Under the pieces are notes generated by a model. The model was not told the origin of the DNA. It did no database searches and worked only from the letters and a program-made list of their open reading frames with translations. 64,000 bases of DNA from Paenibacillus harenae (GTDB taxonomy: Bacteria; Bacillota; Bacilli; Paenibacillales; Paenibacillaceae): assembly GCF_030812415.1 (NCBI RefSeq), contig NZ_JAUSST010000011.1, positions 27,946 to 91,945 of the forward strand, in the 5' to 3' direction. Positions 24,426 through 32,671 of this stretch are shown piece after piece. Position numbers and translations under genes: made by a program. The stretch's first letter is position 1. Each line of letters opens with the position of its first letter.

Positions 24426-25283
24426 TTAAAAATGCGTTGCGATCCGCTCCAATACGCGATCCCCGTAAATGTCCTTCATCCTGAGCTCTGGCATATGGAC
24501 ATAACCGACATAACAATCGCAGCACGACATGCGACAGACACGCTGCTTCGAGATCTTTTCCAACCCGTCGCGATACAAGTTGCCGATGACTTGCCGATCT
24601 TTGTAGCAGCGCTTTACGCGCCCTTCTCCCTGTACGTAAAAGACGTCATAGCCCGCTCCGCACATTTTCCCTTTGCTGTCATAGTCATTTGCATTCAAGT
24701 CGAAATAAGGATCGATGTCCCTCAATAAAGCAAGATCCGGCTCCGTATAATACGCGGCTTGATCTTTATACGCATTCACCCACATATAGATAGACGCAGG
24801 CAATTCCCTTCGCAGGGATTGCAATGCCTCGAAAGCGCTTCTTAAGCCCACCGAGCCGACGCTGAGCGGTATTCCCTGACGGTGGAGCGCCTCACACTGC
24901 TTCAGGAAGCCGGCTTCCTTTGTTTGTCCTGGATGGTATGTAGCCCAAAAGGCAGCTTTGAGTGGATTTAGTTGCTCGGTCCAATCCAGCTTGGCAGACA
25001 AATTCGTCTGGATAGCGACCTTGTCTACGTGCTCCATATGGGAGAGTCTGGTCATGGCTTCCCGGTACCAGCGATGAACGAGCCCTTCGCCATACGGGTT
25101 GAAAAAAATAGACAACCGATGACCATGCCCGCCCTGTTCTTCCACCCAATCTACGAAGGTCTCCACCTGCTGCCGATCCTTGGCCAGCGTCTCCGCACTG
25201 TCCTTGTTTTTGCTGAAGGGGCAATAAGGGCAATCGTAATTGCACGACGACAAGCTGCCGCGAAAATACAAGCTTGCCTTCAT
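24426..25283 (-). CDS. STM4011 family radical SAM protein
   Basis: The protein has 285 residues. The radical SAM cluster motif is C14-x3-C18-x2-C21 (SSCNYDCPYC), just after YFRGSLSS, the family start. The C-terminal part carries extra cysteines, CRMSCCDCYVGY, likely ligands of an auxiliary Fe-S cluster. The start is the ATG overlapping the STM4012 stop by four bases (ATGA). The name comes from Salmonella gene STM4011; the reaction is unknown. It is the last core gene of a five-gene set always seen together (STM4011-STM4015), which suggests modification of a small molecule or peptide. Confidence 0.85.
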   Translation of the reverse strand: MKASLYFRGSLSSCNYDCPYCPFSKNKDSAETLAKDRQQVETFVDWVEEQGGHGHRLSIFFNPYGEGLVHRWYREAMTRLSHMEHVDKVAIQTNLSAKLDWTEQLNPLKAAFWATYHPGQTKEAGFLKQCEALHRQGIPLSVGSVGLRSAFEALQSLRRELPASIYMWVNAYKDQAAYYTEPDLALLRDIDPYFDLNANDYDSKGKMCGAGYDVFYVQGEGRVKRCYKDRQVIGNLYRDGLEKISKQRVCRMSCCDCYVGYVHMPELRMKDIYGDRVLERIATHF

Positions 25284-26656
25284 CGGAGCACGTAGCTTTC
25301 CATCAAATGTCTGACCTCGGAGGAAATGAACCAATCGCCAATGGCGTCCGAATACGCCATCCCTTCATCGGTAAGCCGCAGCAGGCCCGATTCCAGCGTG
25401 GCTAGTCCGGTCCGAAGCAGCATCTGAAGCTCCGGATGGTCGTCCAAGACGCTGCTTCCGAAACGCTCCGAGAAGTCGTAAAGAGCAAGACCCTCCGCAT
25501 GCAACAGCGCTTTGAGAATAAACCTCCGCTTTTGCTCCGCTTGATCCAGTACAAATCCATAATCGGCAAAAGAATAGTCGGCAGCAGCAACGTAATCCGC
25601 TATAATACTCTCCGTCGCTTTGCGGCTAACCCCATAGCGGGAGGAGTAATGCACGCCCCGGGTATAAGAACGGGCACCGCAGCCTAACCCGACCATTCCT
25701 TCTTCCTGGCAACCATACGGAAGAAGCTCTTTGTCGGTACCGGCCTCCTGCTTGGCGAATCTGCGCATGGAATATTGCTTGTAGCCGTTAGCCAGGAGAC
25801 TGCCGCGGGCAGCCTCATACATGGTCAATCGCAGATCCTTCCCTTGTTTCCGAATCTGCTCCGGCTTCACGATCGTGTGCTCCCTCGTATATAAAGGGTA
25901 CAGAAAAATTTCTTCCGGCTCATAAGCCAAGACGCGATTCAGCGAATACAGCCAGGAATCCACCGTCTGGCCAGGCAGGCCGTAGATCAAATCCAAATTC
26001 ATAATCGGAAATTGTGCCAGCTTCAACTGCTCAAGCGCATTCTCTACCTCATCCGGCTTCTGAGGGCGGTAAATCGCGCCCACTTCGGACTCCACAAGGC
26101 TTTGAATACCCATGCTTATGCGATCCACTTGACGATACTTCAAAACCGCCAATCGTTCTTCCGTCACCGTCTCCGGCGAGGTTTCCACGGATATAGAGGC
26201 TTTCTGCGGATTCATTCCCATTCGCCCTTCGGCAATTTCAAACAGCCGATCCAACAACCGCGGCTCCAATAGTGTCGGCGTGCCTCCCCCGACCGCGAAT
26301 CTAGCCATCGGTTTATGCCGTACAAACGGCGCCAACTGTACGGCCTGTCTCTCCAACGCGTCTACGTACTCTTCGTGTATGCTAACGCGCTTGTCGGGCA
26401 AGGTGAACAAGTTGCAAAAGCCGCAGCGTGCGCCGCAAAACGGGATATGCATGTATAAAAAAAACGTCTCTGCCTGCTCTTTGCTCCACAGCTTGGATAA
26501 CGGCAGCTTCGTGTCAAGCTCTCGATAGGATGTTTTGTGCGGATAAGAGTAAAGGTAGGAACGATAAGGATCCGATTTCAATCCCGCTACCCATGATTTC
26601 AGAAAGGCCTCGTCCGCGATTAATTCCTCATTATAAGGAGATGCCGGTTGACTCAT
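25280..26656 (-). CDS. STM4012 family radical SAM protein (HemN-like)
   Basis: The protein has 458 residues. The radical SAM motif is C74-x3-C78-x2-C81 (YMHIPFCGARCGFC), with GGGTPTLL (SAM binding, near 125) and a HemN-like order of motifs: NLDLIYGLPGQTVDSWLYSL near 220. The C-terminal winged-helix-like region resembles that of coproporphyrinogen-dehydrogenase relatives, many of which are not haem enzymes but methylases or other radical SAM enzymes. Its start has AGAGGAAG upstream. It overlaps the STM4011 gene and follows STM4013 by 40 bp. Confidence 0.88.
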   Translation of the reverse strand: MSQPASPYNEELIADEAFLKSWVAGLKSDPYRSYLYSYPHKTSYRELDTKLPLSKLWSKEQAETFFLYMHIPFCGARCGFCNLFTLPDKRVSIHEEYVDALERQAVQLAPFVRHKPMARFAVGGGTPTLLEPRLLDRLFEIAEGRMGMNPQKASISVETSPETVTEERLAVLKYRQVDRISMGIQSLVESEVGAIYRPQKPDEVENALEQLKLAQFPIMNLDLIYGLPGQTVDSWLYSLNRVLAYEPEEIFLYPLYTREHTIVKPEQIRKQGKDLRLTMYEAARGSLLANGYKQYSMRRFAKQEAGTDKELLPYGCQEEGMVGLGCGARSYTRGVHYSSRYGVSRKATESIIADYVAAADYSFADYGFVLDQAEQKRRFILKALLHAEGLALYDFSERFGSSVLDDHPELQMLLRTGLATLESGLLRLTDEGMAYSDAIGDWFISSEVRHLMESYVLR

Positions 26657-26696
26657 CCGTCATTCACTTCCTCTCCGGGTAACCTTCCAATAGGAT

Positions 26697-27473
26697 CTAT
26701 AGCATAAATTCGCGATATGGCACATTCCATACGACATCGTGGGCCAGCCGGTGACCTTCAAAGCCGTCTTCGCCATAAGCCGTTCCGTGATCGGAAAACG
26801 CCATGCAAAATACAGGGCGCTCGCGCTCGCGAAACGCTTGGAACAATCGTCCAAGCTCACCATCGACATACCGCAGCGCGGCACGCTGCGTTTCAACGGA
26901 ATCTTTCTTCGCTTCAGGTACGAAATAACGATTCGGTCCGTGGATCGCCGACACGTTCAGAAATAAAAATAGTTTCTCGTCCATATCTGACTTTTGCAGC
27001 AGCTTAATCGCATGGTTAACCTGATGCTCGGTCGAACGAGGGTTCGTTACGCCGAAGGTCATTCTCCAATAGCTTTCTTCGAAATACCCTGGAAGCACTT
27101 TGGCTAACGGCACTTTCTTCGAGAAAAATATGACGCCGCCGATACATTTCGTCCGGTAACCTTCGGCTTGCAGCCCCGAAACGATGTCCGGCGTGTCGAA
27201 CAACCAGGTGTGGGGATGAGTCTTCAGCCCCGTGTTCTTGGAATGAAACAAACGGATATGCTCCGACTTATTCGTCGTCGCTGGCGTCGGAAGAAACCCT
27301 CCGAAAAAAGCATGGTGAGCGGCATAGGTAAAGCTTCCCGGCGTATGACGCTTCTCCCAATGGCCCGTACCGCAAAGATTCGGACAGTTGCGTTCTTCCA
27401 GCACAGCCGCATCGTAACGCAGCGTATCCAGCGTTATCATCAAAATATCATGGCTGCCCACGATATCGTTCAT
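26697..27473 (-). CDS. STM4013/SEN3800 family sulfatase-like hydrolase
   Basis: The protein has about 258 residues and the alkaline-phosphatase/sulfatase superfamily pattern: ILMITLDTLRYD near the start (metal-ligand Asp), HTPGSFTYAAHHAFFGGF where the nucleophile Ser/Thr would lie, and a second metal site near the end in FSDHGTAYGEDG. The canonical C-x-P-S/A-R sulfatase signature is absent, so it more likely acts as a phosphatase/phosphodiesterase-type member. ATG at 27473 is chosen because the protein then begins at the family N-terminus; an in-frame TTG nine bases upstream has the better-placed AGAGG site and cannot be excluded. Confidence 0.82.
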   Translation of the reverse strand: MNDIVGSHDILMITLDTLRYDAAVLEERNCPNLCGTGHWEKRHTPGSFTYAAHHAFFGGFLPTPATTNKSEHIRLFHSKNTGLKTHPHTWLFDTPDIVSGLQAEGYRTKCIGGVIFFSKKVPLAKVLPGYFEESYWRMTFGVTNPRSTEHQVNHAIKLLQKSDMDEKLFLFLNVSAIHGPNRYFVPEAKKDSVETQRAALRYVDGELGRLFQAFRERERPVFCMAFSDHGTAYGEDGFEGHRLAHDVVWNVPYREFML

Positions 27474-27514
27474 ATTTATCAACTCGTCCTCTCCTCTTCC
27501 CGCGAAGGCCGAGC

Positions 27515-28729
27515 TTACGGACCGGCTAGCTGCTTCATTTCCCATTCATAAGGGTCGTATCCCTCGTGACGAATATGGTAGAGCAAATCTCCGTAAGGAT
27601 TGACGTCCAGCACGAACGGACGTCGGCTTCCTGCGCTTAAGGCAATATCGATTCCTGCAATCGTCGACTCGGGAAATGCCTCCAATGCGCGCTCCGCACA
27701 GCTCCGAATCTCCTTTTCCTCCGATGCCGTAAGGCCGACTTCGTTTAGACTTTTTCGTTCGCTGCGCAAATGCAGATTCGTAATTGGCGTTCGGCTTACT
27801 CTTGCTGCGCTGTGGCATGATTGTCCGGCGACGACCAACTGCCTTATATCGAACGACTGACCGTCATAAGATGCTTTCGGTATCCATTGCTCGATATGGG
27901 CGCCATGCCGGAGCAGCCAGTTGACGATTTGCCGAATCATTCGGGAATCGGTATAACGAACCAGCTTCTTCACGTTATAGTAAATCGGCGGCTTGGCAAT
28001 AAAATTGTCGACGCCGATCGTCGTCACTGCAACCTCGGCGCCTGTTGTCGGATTGGTCTGATATGCAATGACACCGCACGCTCCCGAACCGAACGCGAGC
28101 TTCGCGAATATGCGATTCATGCGCCTTTGTTTCATAATGGATTGCAGCGTCTCGTAATCGGGTATTGCATCCGGAGGCGACAGCAGCTTCGGAACCGGCA
28201 CGCCAGCGGAGGTCAATACCTTGTGGGTTTGCCGCTTGTCGAACATGGCGGCAATGTCCATCGGAGCGTTCATCCAACCTGGACGCTGCCATAGTTGTTT
28301 CGCTTCTCCGTCCAGCTCCGCCAGCAGCCGGCAATAACCTCTGAACCATTGGGAGGGGTGATACAGCTTTCCCTTATGTTCCTGGAGAGCAAGAGCCATC
28401 CTTCGCGAGAGCGGCTGCACAACGGCGGCTTCGGGAAAGTCTGCCGATCGATGCAGGCTCCCGAACTTGTCCGGCTCAACGTCTGGCGCACCGAGCGCAA
28501 TGAGTTCCCGCTCCACATCGAAGTGCTCTCCGGGGGCGTCAAGACGCAGCAGCAGCGGCTCCTCGGTCTTTAATCCCAATCGGTGTACACTCTCCGTGAG
28601 ACTGGTTTTTCTCTGCAACAAATCAAGATAGCGAACTTCATAGGCGGGCGGCAGCCCCAGCTTCGCGCGGGCCGACTGAATGCCTGCCGTCCTGCGATTG
28701 CCAGGGTTGCCGATAACAATCATCTGCAC
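27515..28729 (-). CDS. STM4014 family protein (ATP-grasp-like)
   Basis: The protein has 404 residues. The second half looks like an ATP-grasp fold: a lysine-containing strand in RIFAKLAFGSGACGV, AHIEQWIPKASYDGQSFDIRQ with an acidic/arginine pair, and a C-terminal AGIDIALSAG...FVLDVNPYGD, equivalent to the metal-binding D-x-N motif. ATP-grasp enzymes join a carboxylate to an amine or thiol, so the cluster may build an amide (inference). The start is GTG at 28729 or the ATG two codons later. It begins four bases after the STM4015 stop. Confidence 0.8.
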   Translation of the reverse strand: MQMIVIGNPGNRRTAGIQSARAKLGLPPAYEVRYLDLLQRKTSLTESVHRLGLKTEEPLLLRLDAPGEHFDVERELIALGAPDVEPDKFGSLHRSADFPEAAVVQPLSRRMALALQEHKGKLYHPSQWFRGYCRLLAELDGEAKQLWQRPGWMNAPMDIAAMFDKRQTHKVLTSAGVPVPKLLSPPDAIPDYETLQSIMKQRRMNRIFAKLAFGSGACGVIAYQTNPTTGAEVAVTTIGVDNFIAKPPIYYNVKKLVRYTDSRMIRQIVNWLLRHGAHIEQWIPKASYDGQSFDIRQLVVAGQSCHSAARVSRTPITNLHLRSERKSLNEVGLTASEEKEIRSCAERALEAFPESTIAGIDIALSAGSRRPFVLDVNPYGDLLYHIRHEGYDPYEWEMKQLAGP

Positions 28730-28733
28730 CGCA

Positions 28734-29582
28734 TTATTCCGTCAAGGACGGATAACGGTAATCCTCGTCGTCATCGTACTTTTGCTGATCGCTAATGTCG
28801 ACATTTAATCCGGACTGCTTCCATTTGGCAATCATCTCGTCGGACATATAGTGATAATGAAGATCGAGGAATTTCAGCCCCCGCGCTTTGCTGCTGTTCA
28901 GAAGCGCTTCCGCCCCTTTATCCGTTAACGTTCCCATGGATAGATCCAGCGTCTCCAATTGGTCTAGAATCGGTGCTTCGGCAAGAGCAATGGCGATCTC
29001 ATCCTGGATCTCGCTGTCCTTTAACCCCAGGTAGGTCAATTGAGGAAATTTCTCTTGCTCGATTAACGGCAACACATCTTCAAGGCCGCCGTCAAAGCCG
29101 TACTCTTCAACCCCCAAATACAGCTCAAGCTTCTTCAATTTGGGAAATCTTCCGCTGCTTATACTCGCCAGAACTTGCTTGCCCAAACCTCCGCAAATAA
29201 TGATCAGTTCCTCCAGCTTCTCATGGATTGCAGGTTCGAGCGCAAGCTCCGTGCTCCCTTTAATCGTAAGGGAAGTCAGTTCCGGATAAGCGATTAGGAG
29301 CGGTGCCACATTCGATTGGTTGATCCACGACACTTCGCATTCTTCGTAGCTCATATCGCCGATAAAAAGCTTTCGCAATTGCGGGAACTTGCCGTTCAAA
29401 CGGACCAGTGCCTCGACGATTTCACTGGAATCGTTCTCGTACGCGCCGCCCCAATCTCCGATAATGAGGCTTTCCAGCTTTGCGCTTTCCTCGCCGCCCG
29501 CCAACTGCTCGATTAGATCAACGATTTTTTCCCCGTTCTCGTATTGTTCGTAATCAAGGCTAAGCTTCTTTTCTATCATCAT
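28734..29582 (-). CDS. STM4015 family leucine-rich-repeat protein
   Basis: The protein has 282 residues built of irregular leucine-rich repeats of about 25-30 residues, for example FPQLRKLFIGDMSYEE, YPELTSLTIKGSTELA, FPKLKKLELYLGVEE, FPQLTYLGLKDSEI, LDQLETLDLSMGTL and GLKFLDLHYHYMS. No signal peptide, so it is cytosolic and probably a binding or scaffold protein. AGGAGGTACAT directly precedes the ATG pair at 29582/29579. It is the first gene of the STM4015-4014-4013-4012-4011 run and has its own promoter. Confidence 0.85.
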   Translation of the reverse strand: MMIEKKLSLDYEQYENGEKIVDLIEQLAGGEESAKLESLIIGDWGGAYENDSSEIVEALVRLNGKFPQLRKLFIGDMSYEECEVSWINQSNVAPLLIAYPELTSLTIKGSTELALEPAIHEKLEELIIICGGLGKQVLASISSGRFPKLKKLELYLGVEEYGFDGGLEDVLPLIEQEKFPQLTYLGLKDSEIQDEIAIALAEAPILDQLETLDLSMGTLTDKGAEALLNSSKARGLKFLDLHYHYMSDEMIAKWKQSGLNVDISDQQKYDDDEDYRYPSLTE

Positions 29583-29622
29583 ATGTACCTCCTAGCATGA
29601 ATTCCTAATATTATACAAATCT

Positions 29623-29650
29623 ATTATAAAGCATATTAGAAAACTTTCAA
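29623..29650 (-). promoter_or_regulatory. Sigma-A type promoter of the STM4015-4011 operon
   Basis: On the minus strand TTGAAA (29645-29650) and TATAAT (29623-29628) are 16 bp apart, 41 bases before the STM4015 gene start. This shows the operon can be expressed independently of the upstream nuclease gene. Confidence 0.65.
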
Positions 29651-29675
29651 ATTACGGCTCGCGTGCGAGCATCGG

Positions 29676-32408
29676 CTATTGCGTTTTTTGCTTTTTGACC
29701 GAGTTATCGACGGAATTGTAACCTTCCATATATGCAAAGGTATCGTTATCGGGCTCCCGGTCCATCTCGGCCCTCGATTTCCCGTCCTCGTACTCTAAAT
29801 AACCTGCCATGTAGGACGCATTCCCAGTTTGATAGACCAATTGATTGCTGGCGTCGTTCAATCCGTCAAAATATTCATTGAATCCCGTAATATACGCCGC
29901 GGTATTGTCATTTTGACCGTTATCGGACTGGGCATCTTCAAAGCCGTTATTGTAATCGTCGTAGGCAGCTTCATAGGCGGAAGTTGAAATTTGCTTGGCT
30001 AGACTGCCTTGCGCATCTTCCAGGCCGCTCTCGTAATCGATAAAGCCTAACTTGTAGGCATGGTGCCCCATAGGTGGTCCATTCACGCCGTTCCGGGCAT
30101 CGGTCCAGCCGCTCTCGTAATCGTTGAAGCCGGCTTCATACGCATGGCCGTCCCGAAGCGGAGCATCCTCCCAGTTATCCGCAACGTCAAATCGTCCTTC
30201 GTCATACTCCTCGAAAGCCCGATTATAAGCGTAATCTGCCCGCTGCGCGGGTACACCGGAGCGGACATCGGTCAAGCCGGTCATATAGTCGTCGTGACCA
30301 GCCTTGTAAGCTGCCGTATTTTGCAGGTAATTTTGACTGCCGTCGGCGTCCTGCCATCCGGCCTCGTATTCGTCGTGCGCAGCCTTCCGCGCCTTATTTT
30401 GATTTTCCGGATTGAGTCCCTGCCGCGCCTTGTCCAAACCATCGTTATATTCATCATGAGCCGCCTCGTAGGCATGATAGTTAAATGGAGCGACATTGCC
30501 TGCCTGCGCGCAAGCGAGACCGTCCAAATAATCTTGATGCCCTTTTTTGAAGCCTTCCTTATCTATATTGCAATCGTTTCTGCTCTCCGCGCGGATGAAA
30601 CCGTCCAAATAGTCCTGATGTCCTTCCTGGTAATCGTCGCTGACCAACAGGTTATTGTTGTTGACGCGGGCAGCCTGCCAGCCGGATTCGTACAGTTTTT
30701 TCTTCATCTCTGTAATGTGATCGTCTACAATCGGATAATGCTCCAGCATTTTGTTGATCACGAGCTTGGCGTAACAGGAATACTTGTTTTGGCTCAACCA
30801 TTCTATCTCCGCCGCATTCAATTTATCGTACTCGTCGATCACATGCGTCAATTGGTCGAACATATCGGCAATTTCGTCTTTCTTTTTGGAAAGCTCGTTC
30901 GTAATATGATTCCATGCGGCAACATTGCCGAAGTTGGAGTTCTGAATTTGAGAGATACCTTTCGCATCTCCTTTGGAATCCAAAACGATAGCCTTAAGGA
31001 CGAAACCGAGATTCATTGGCTTGATGCTTTTCAGTTTCGGCTCTACCAGTTGGGAGAGCATGGAAATAATCGTTTGTTCCTTGGGAATGATCCGCGTGAC
31101 TTCCTTATAAAATTCCATAATCCCGTCAGCCACTTCCTCAATGACAGGATCGAAGCCCTTTTCTCCCTTGTTCTTGGTCACCGACAGCTCGACCCAATTG
31201 TTGGTGATGAATTTTTTGTGGCTCGCGTCGGCATCATCGGTTCCTACCGCTGTAGCGACTCCCAAATCTTGCGGCCCTTGGACGGTACCATGCTTCGACT
31301 TGATGACGCAGTTCACGTAGTGGGTCAGCTTCGACCTACCCCCGTTCACGGAAAGCACGTAGGCTTCGCAATGCAGATCCGCGTCGACATAGTTGCGATC
31401 ATCGTCGGTATATGCCGTGTTCAAGCTTTCGTTAATATTTTTCACTTCCACATGATAATAGACGAAATAACCGGATTGGTTGACCCACTTTTTCACGTGG
31501 CTTTCCACGAATTGTTCATGGTCTTTGTTGGCCCTCTCCGTAATCGGAAACAAATTTTGCTCGAGGCCCGGACCGCCGAGACTGTCATTGAGCAAATGTC
31601 CGCGGATGTACCTGTTTTCGAGACCCGGATGTTTTTTGCGATTGGTAGGCAAATACCGCATCAGCGCGCGCTGATCCGTCGGGCCGAAGCCCTGCGGATG
31701 GTTGGGACCAAGCAAGCCCGCGGTCATTACCTTTGCCCATGCATGGCCGGTGGAGCTTTTTCCCGTTTTGAACTTGACGTCTTGTTTATCCGGCATACCG
31801 TGGGAATCGCCTTTGTTCAGCGCATAATTGTTATTGCCGGTAAACAGGCAGGCGCCTTTAGGATTGATTTCCATTGCAACCTGCGCGGTTGGCGTTCCTA
31901 AATCTTTAAATCCGATCTGCTTCAGGCCAAAACGAAGCTGCAGCAGCGGGAAATACGCGCCGATCTCATCTAAAGTGCCGCATTCCGCCATGACTTTATC
32001 GACCGTTGACTGAGCAAGGCGAATGTCGCGTTCCATCTCTTCCCGCGAGCGCTTGGAATCGGAAGGCTGCATCGCCAAAATGTCCTCGATAGACAGCGAA
32101 TGCACTTCCTCCTCCTTGAGCTCGTCTTGCCCCTCATTCGTTTGCATCTCCGATTCCGCCTTGCTCGGCATGGTTGACAGACTTTCGGGCTGCTTCCCTT
32201 TCGCCTCTGGCACCTTGTTTTTAGGAATCGAGCCCTGGAGCATGCGCTGCACAGCCATATTTCCGATACTTTTCTGGAGCTGCATCATTTCTTTGGCGCT
32301 AAGCGGAACCCCGCTTACCGTTTCCTTCTGCTCCGTTGCGTTCAATGGAGGTGCAGCATGGGGGGGGTCGGTCTTAACTTCCGCTTTTGGCTGAAATTTC
32401 GCGAACAT
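29676..32408 (-). CDS. Modular nuclease: injection-system-type N-terminal motif, DNA/RNA non-specific endonuclease domain, 27-residue repeats
   Basis: The protein has 910 residues and no signal peptide. Residues 37-58 carry MMQLQKSIGNMAVQRML, very close to the LQRxxGNxAVxRLL motif found at the N-terminus of extracellular contractile injection system (eCIS)-associated and DUF4157-type effectors. Residues 65-130 are a charged linker. Residues about 185-375 match a DNA/RNA non-specific endonuclease (EssD-like): YIRGHLLNDSLGGPG (catalytic His271) and NLFPITERANKDH (with Asn285). A helical region (about 425-580) leads to eleven full repeats and one partial, with a 27-residue period (593-892). The DUF4157 protease-like domain is missing. 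GGGAG lies 11 bases before the ATG. Likely an antagonistic or DNA/RNA-degrading effector; no obvious immunity gene is adjacent. Delivery is inference. Confidence 0.78.
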   Translation of the reverse strand: MFAKFQPKAEVKTDPPHAAPPLNATEQKETVSGVPLSAKEMMQLQKSIGNMAVQRMLQGSIPKNKVPEAKGKQPESLSTMPSKAESEMQTNEGQDELKEEEVHSLSIEDILAMQPSDSKRSREEMERDIRLAQSTVDKVMAECGTLDEIGAYFPLLQLRFGLKQIGFKDLGTPTAQVAMEINPKGACLFTGNNNYALNKGDSHGMPDKQDVKFKTGKSSTGHAWAKVMTAGLLGPNHPQGFGPTDQRALMRYLPTNRKKHPGLENRYIRGHLLNDSLGGPGLEQNLFPITERANKDHEQFVESHVKKWVNQSGYFVYYHVEVKNINESLNTAYTDDDRNYVDADLHCEAYVLSVNGGRSKLTHYVNCVIKSKHGTVQGPQDLGVATAVGTDDADASHKKFITNNWVELSVTKNKGEKGFDPVIEEVADGIMEFYKEVTRIIPKEQTIISMLSQLVEPKLKSIKPMNLGFVLKAIVLDSKGDAKGISQIQNSNFGNVAAWNHITNELSKKKDEIADMFDQLTHVIDEYDKLNAAEIEWLSQNKYSCYAKLVINKMLEHYPIVDDHITEMKKKLYESGWQAARVNNNNLLVSDDYQEGHQDYLDGFIRAESRNDCNIDKEGFKKGHQDYLDGLACAQAGNVAPFNYHAYEAAHDEYNDGLDKARQGLNPENQNKARKAAHDEYEAGWQDADGSQNYLQNTAAYKAGHDDYMTGLTDVRSGVPAQRADYAYNRAFEEYDEGRFDVADNWEDAPLRDGHAYEAGFNDYESGWTDARNGVNGPPMGHHAYKLGFIDYESGLEDAQGSLAKQISTSAYEAAYDDYNNGFEDAQSDNGQNDNTAAYITGFNEYFDGLNDASNQLVYQTGNASYMAGYLEYEDGKSRAEMDREPDNDTFAYMEGYNSVDNSVKKQKTQ
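29733..30632 (-). repeat. Tandem 81-bp (27-residue) coding repeats
   Basis: Eleven complete units plus one partial, with starts near residues 593, 620, 647, 674, 701, 728, 757, 785, 812, 839, 866 and 893. Consensus is Y-x-A-G/A-x-x-(D/E)-Y-x-x-G-x-x-D-A-x-x-G, followed by a variable Asn/Gln-rich linker. Units are well diverged at DNA level, so this is an old, selected array and not a recent expansion. Confidence 0.88.
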
Positions 32409-32560
32409 ATTTGGACTGCTCCCTTATGATTCCTATAATTTCCTCAATACAAGAATTATAAAATAATTCATGAACCTTGTCTCGTCGAAATCGCTAACTA
32501 TCTTATTCTAGCTCCTTCAAAACGGGTTCCTACGCCACTTCGAACAGAATTTTCGTTAAT

Positions 32561-32586
32561 AAAAAAAGCCGCAAATATGCGGCTTC
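32561..32586 (-). terminator. Intrinsic terminator of the erythromycin esterase family gene
   Basis: GAAGCCGCATATTTGCGGC followed by TTTTTTT on the minus strand (AAGCCGCA/TGCGGCTT stem). Confidence 0.8.
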
Positions 32587-32671
32587 TTAATCATATATGT
32601 TCTCACGCAGCCCGTTGCTTCATGAATTTTCACAATTCCTCCGAATTAGGATCCGAACTCGTCCCAACCGC

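Noticed and set aside
24300..24430. Riboswitch or T-box leader near the SGNH hydrolase gene
   Set aside because: Only an ordinary short leader with a ribosome binding site; no conserved elements seen.
29733..30632. Regular 81-bp spacing considered as a CRISPR array
   Set aside because: The units are coding, diverged at DNA level and lack identical repeats with unique spacers.
30060..31901. A 613-codon open frame on the plus strand opposite the nuclease gene
   Set aside because: It is an antisense shadow: the protein has no recognisable domain, while the minus strand encodes clear nuclease motifs and regular repeats.
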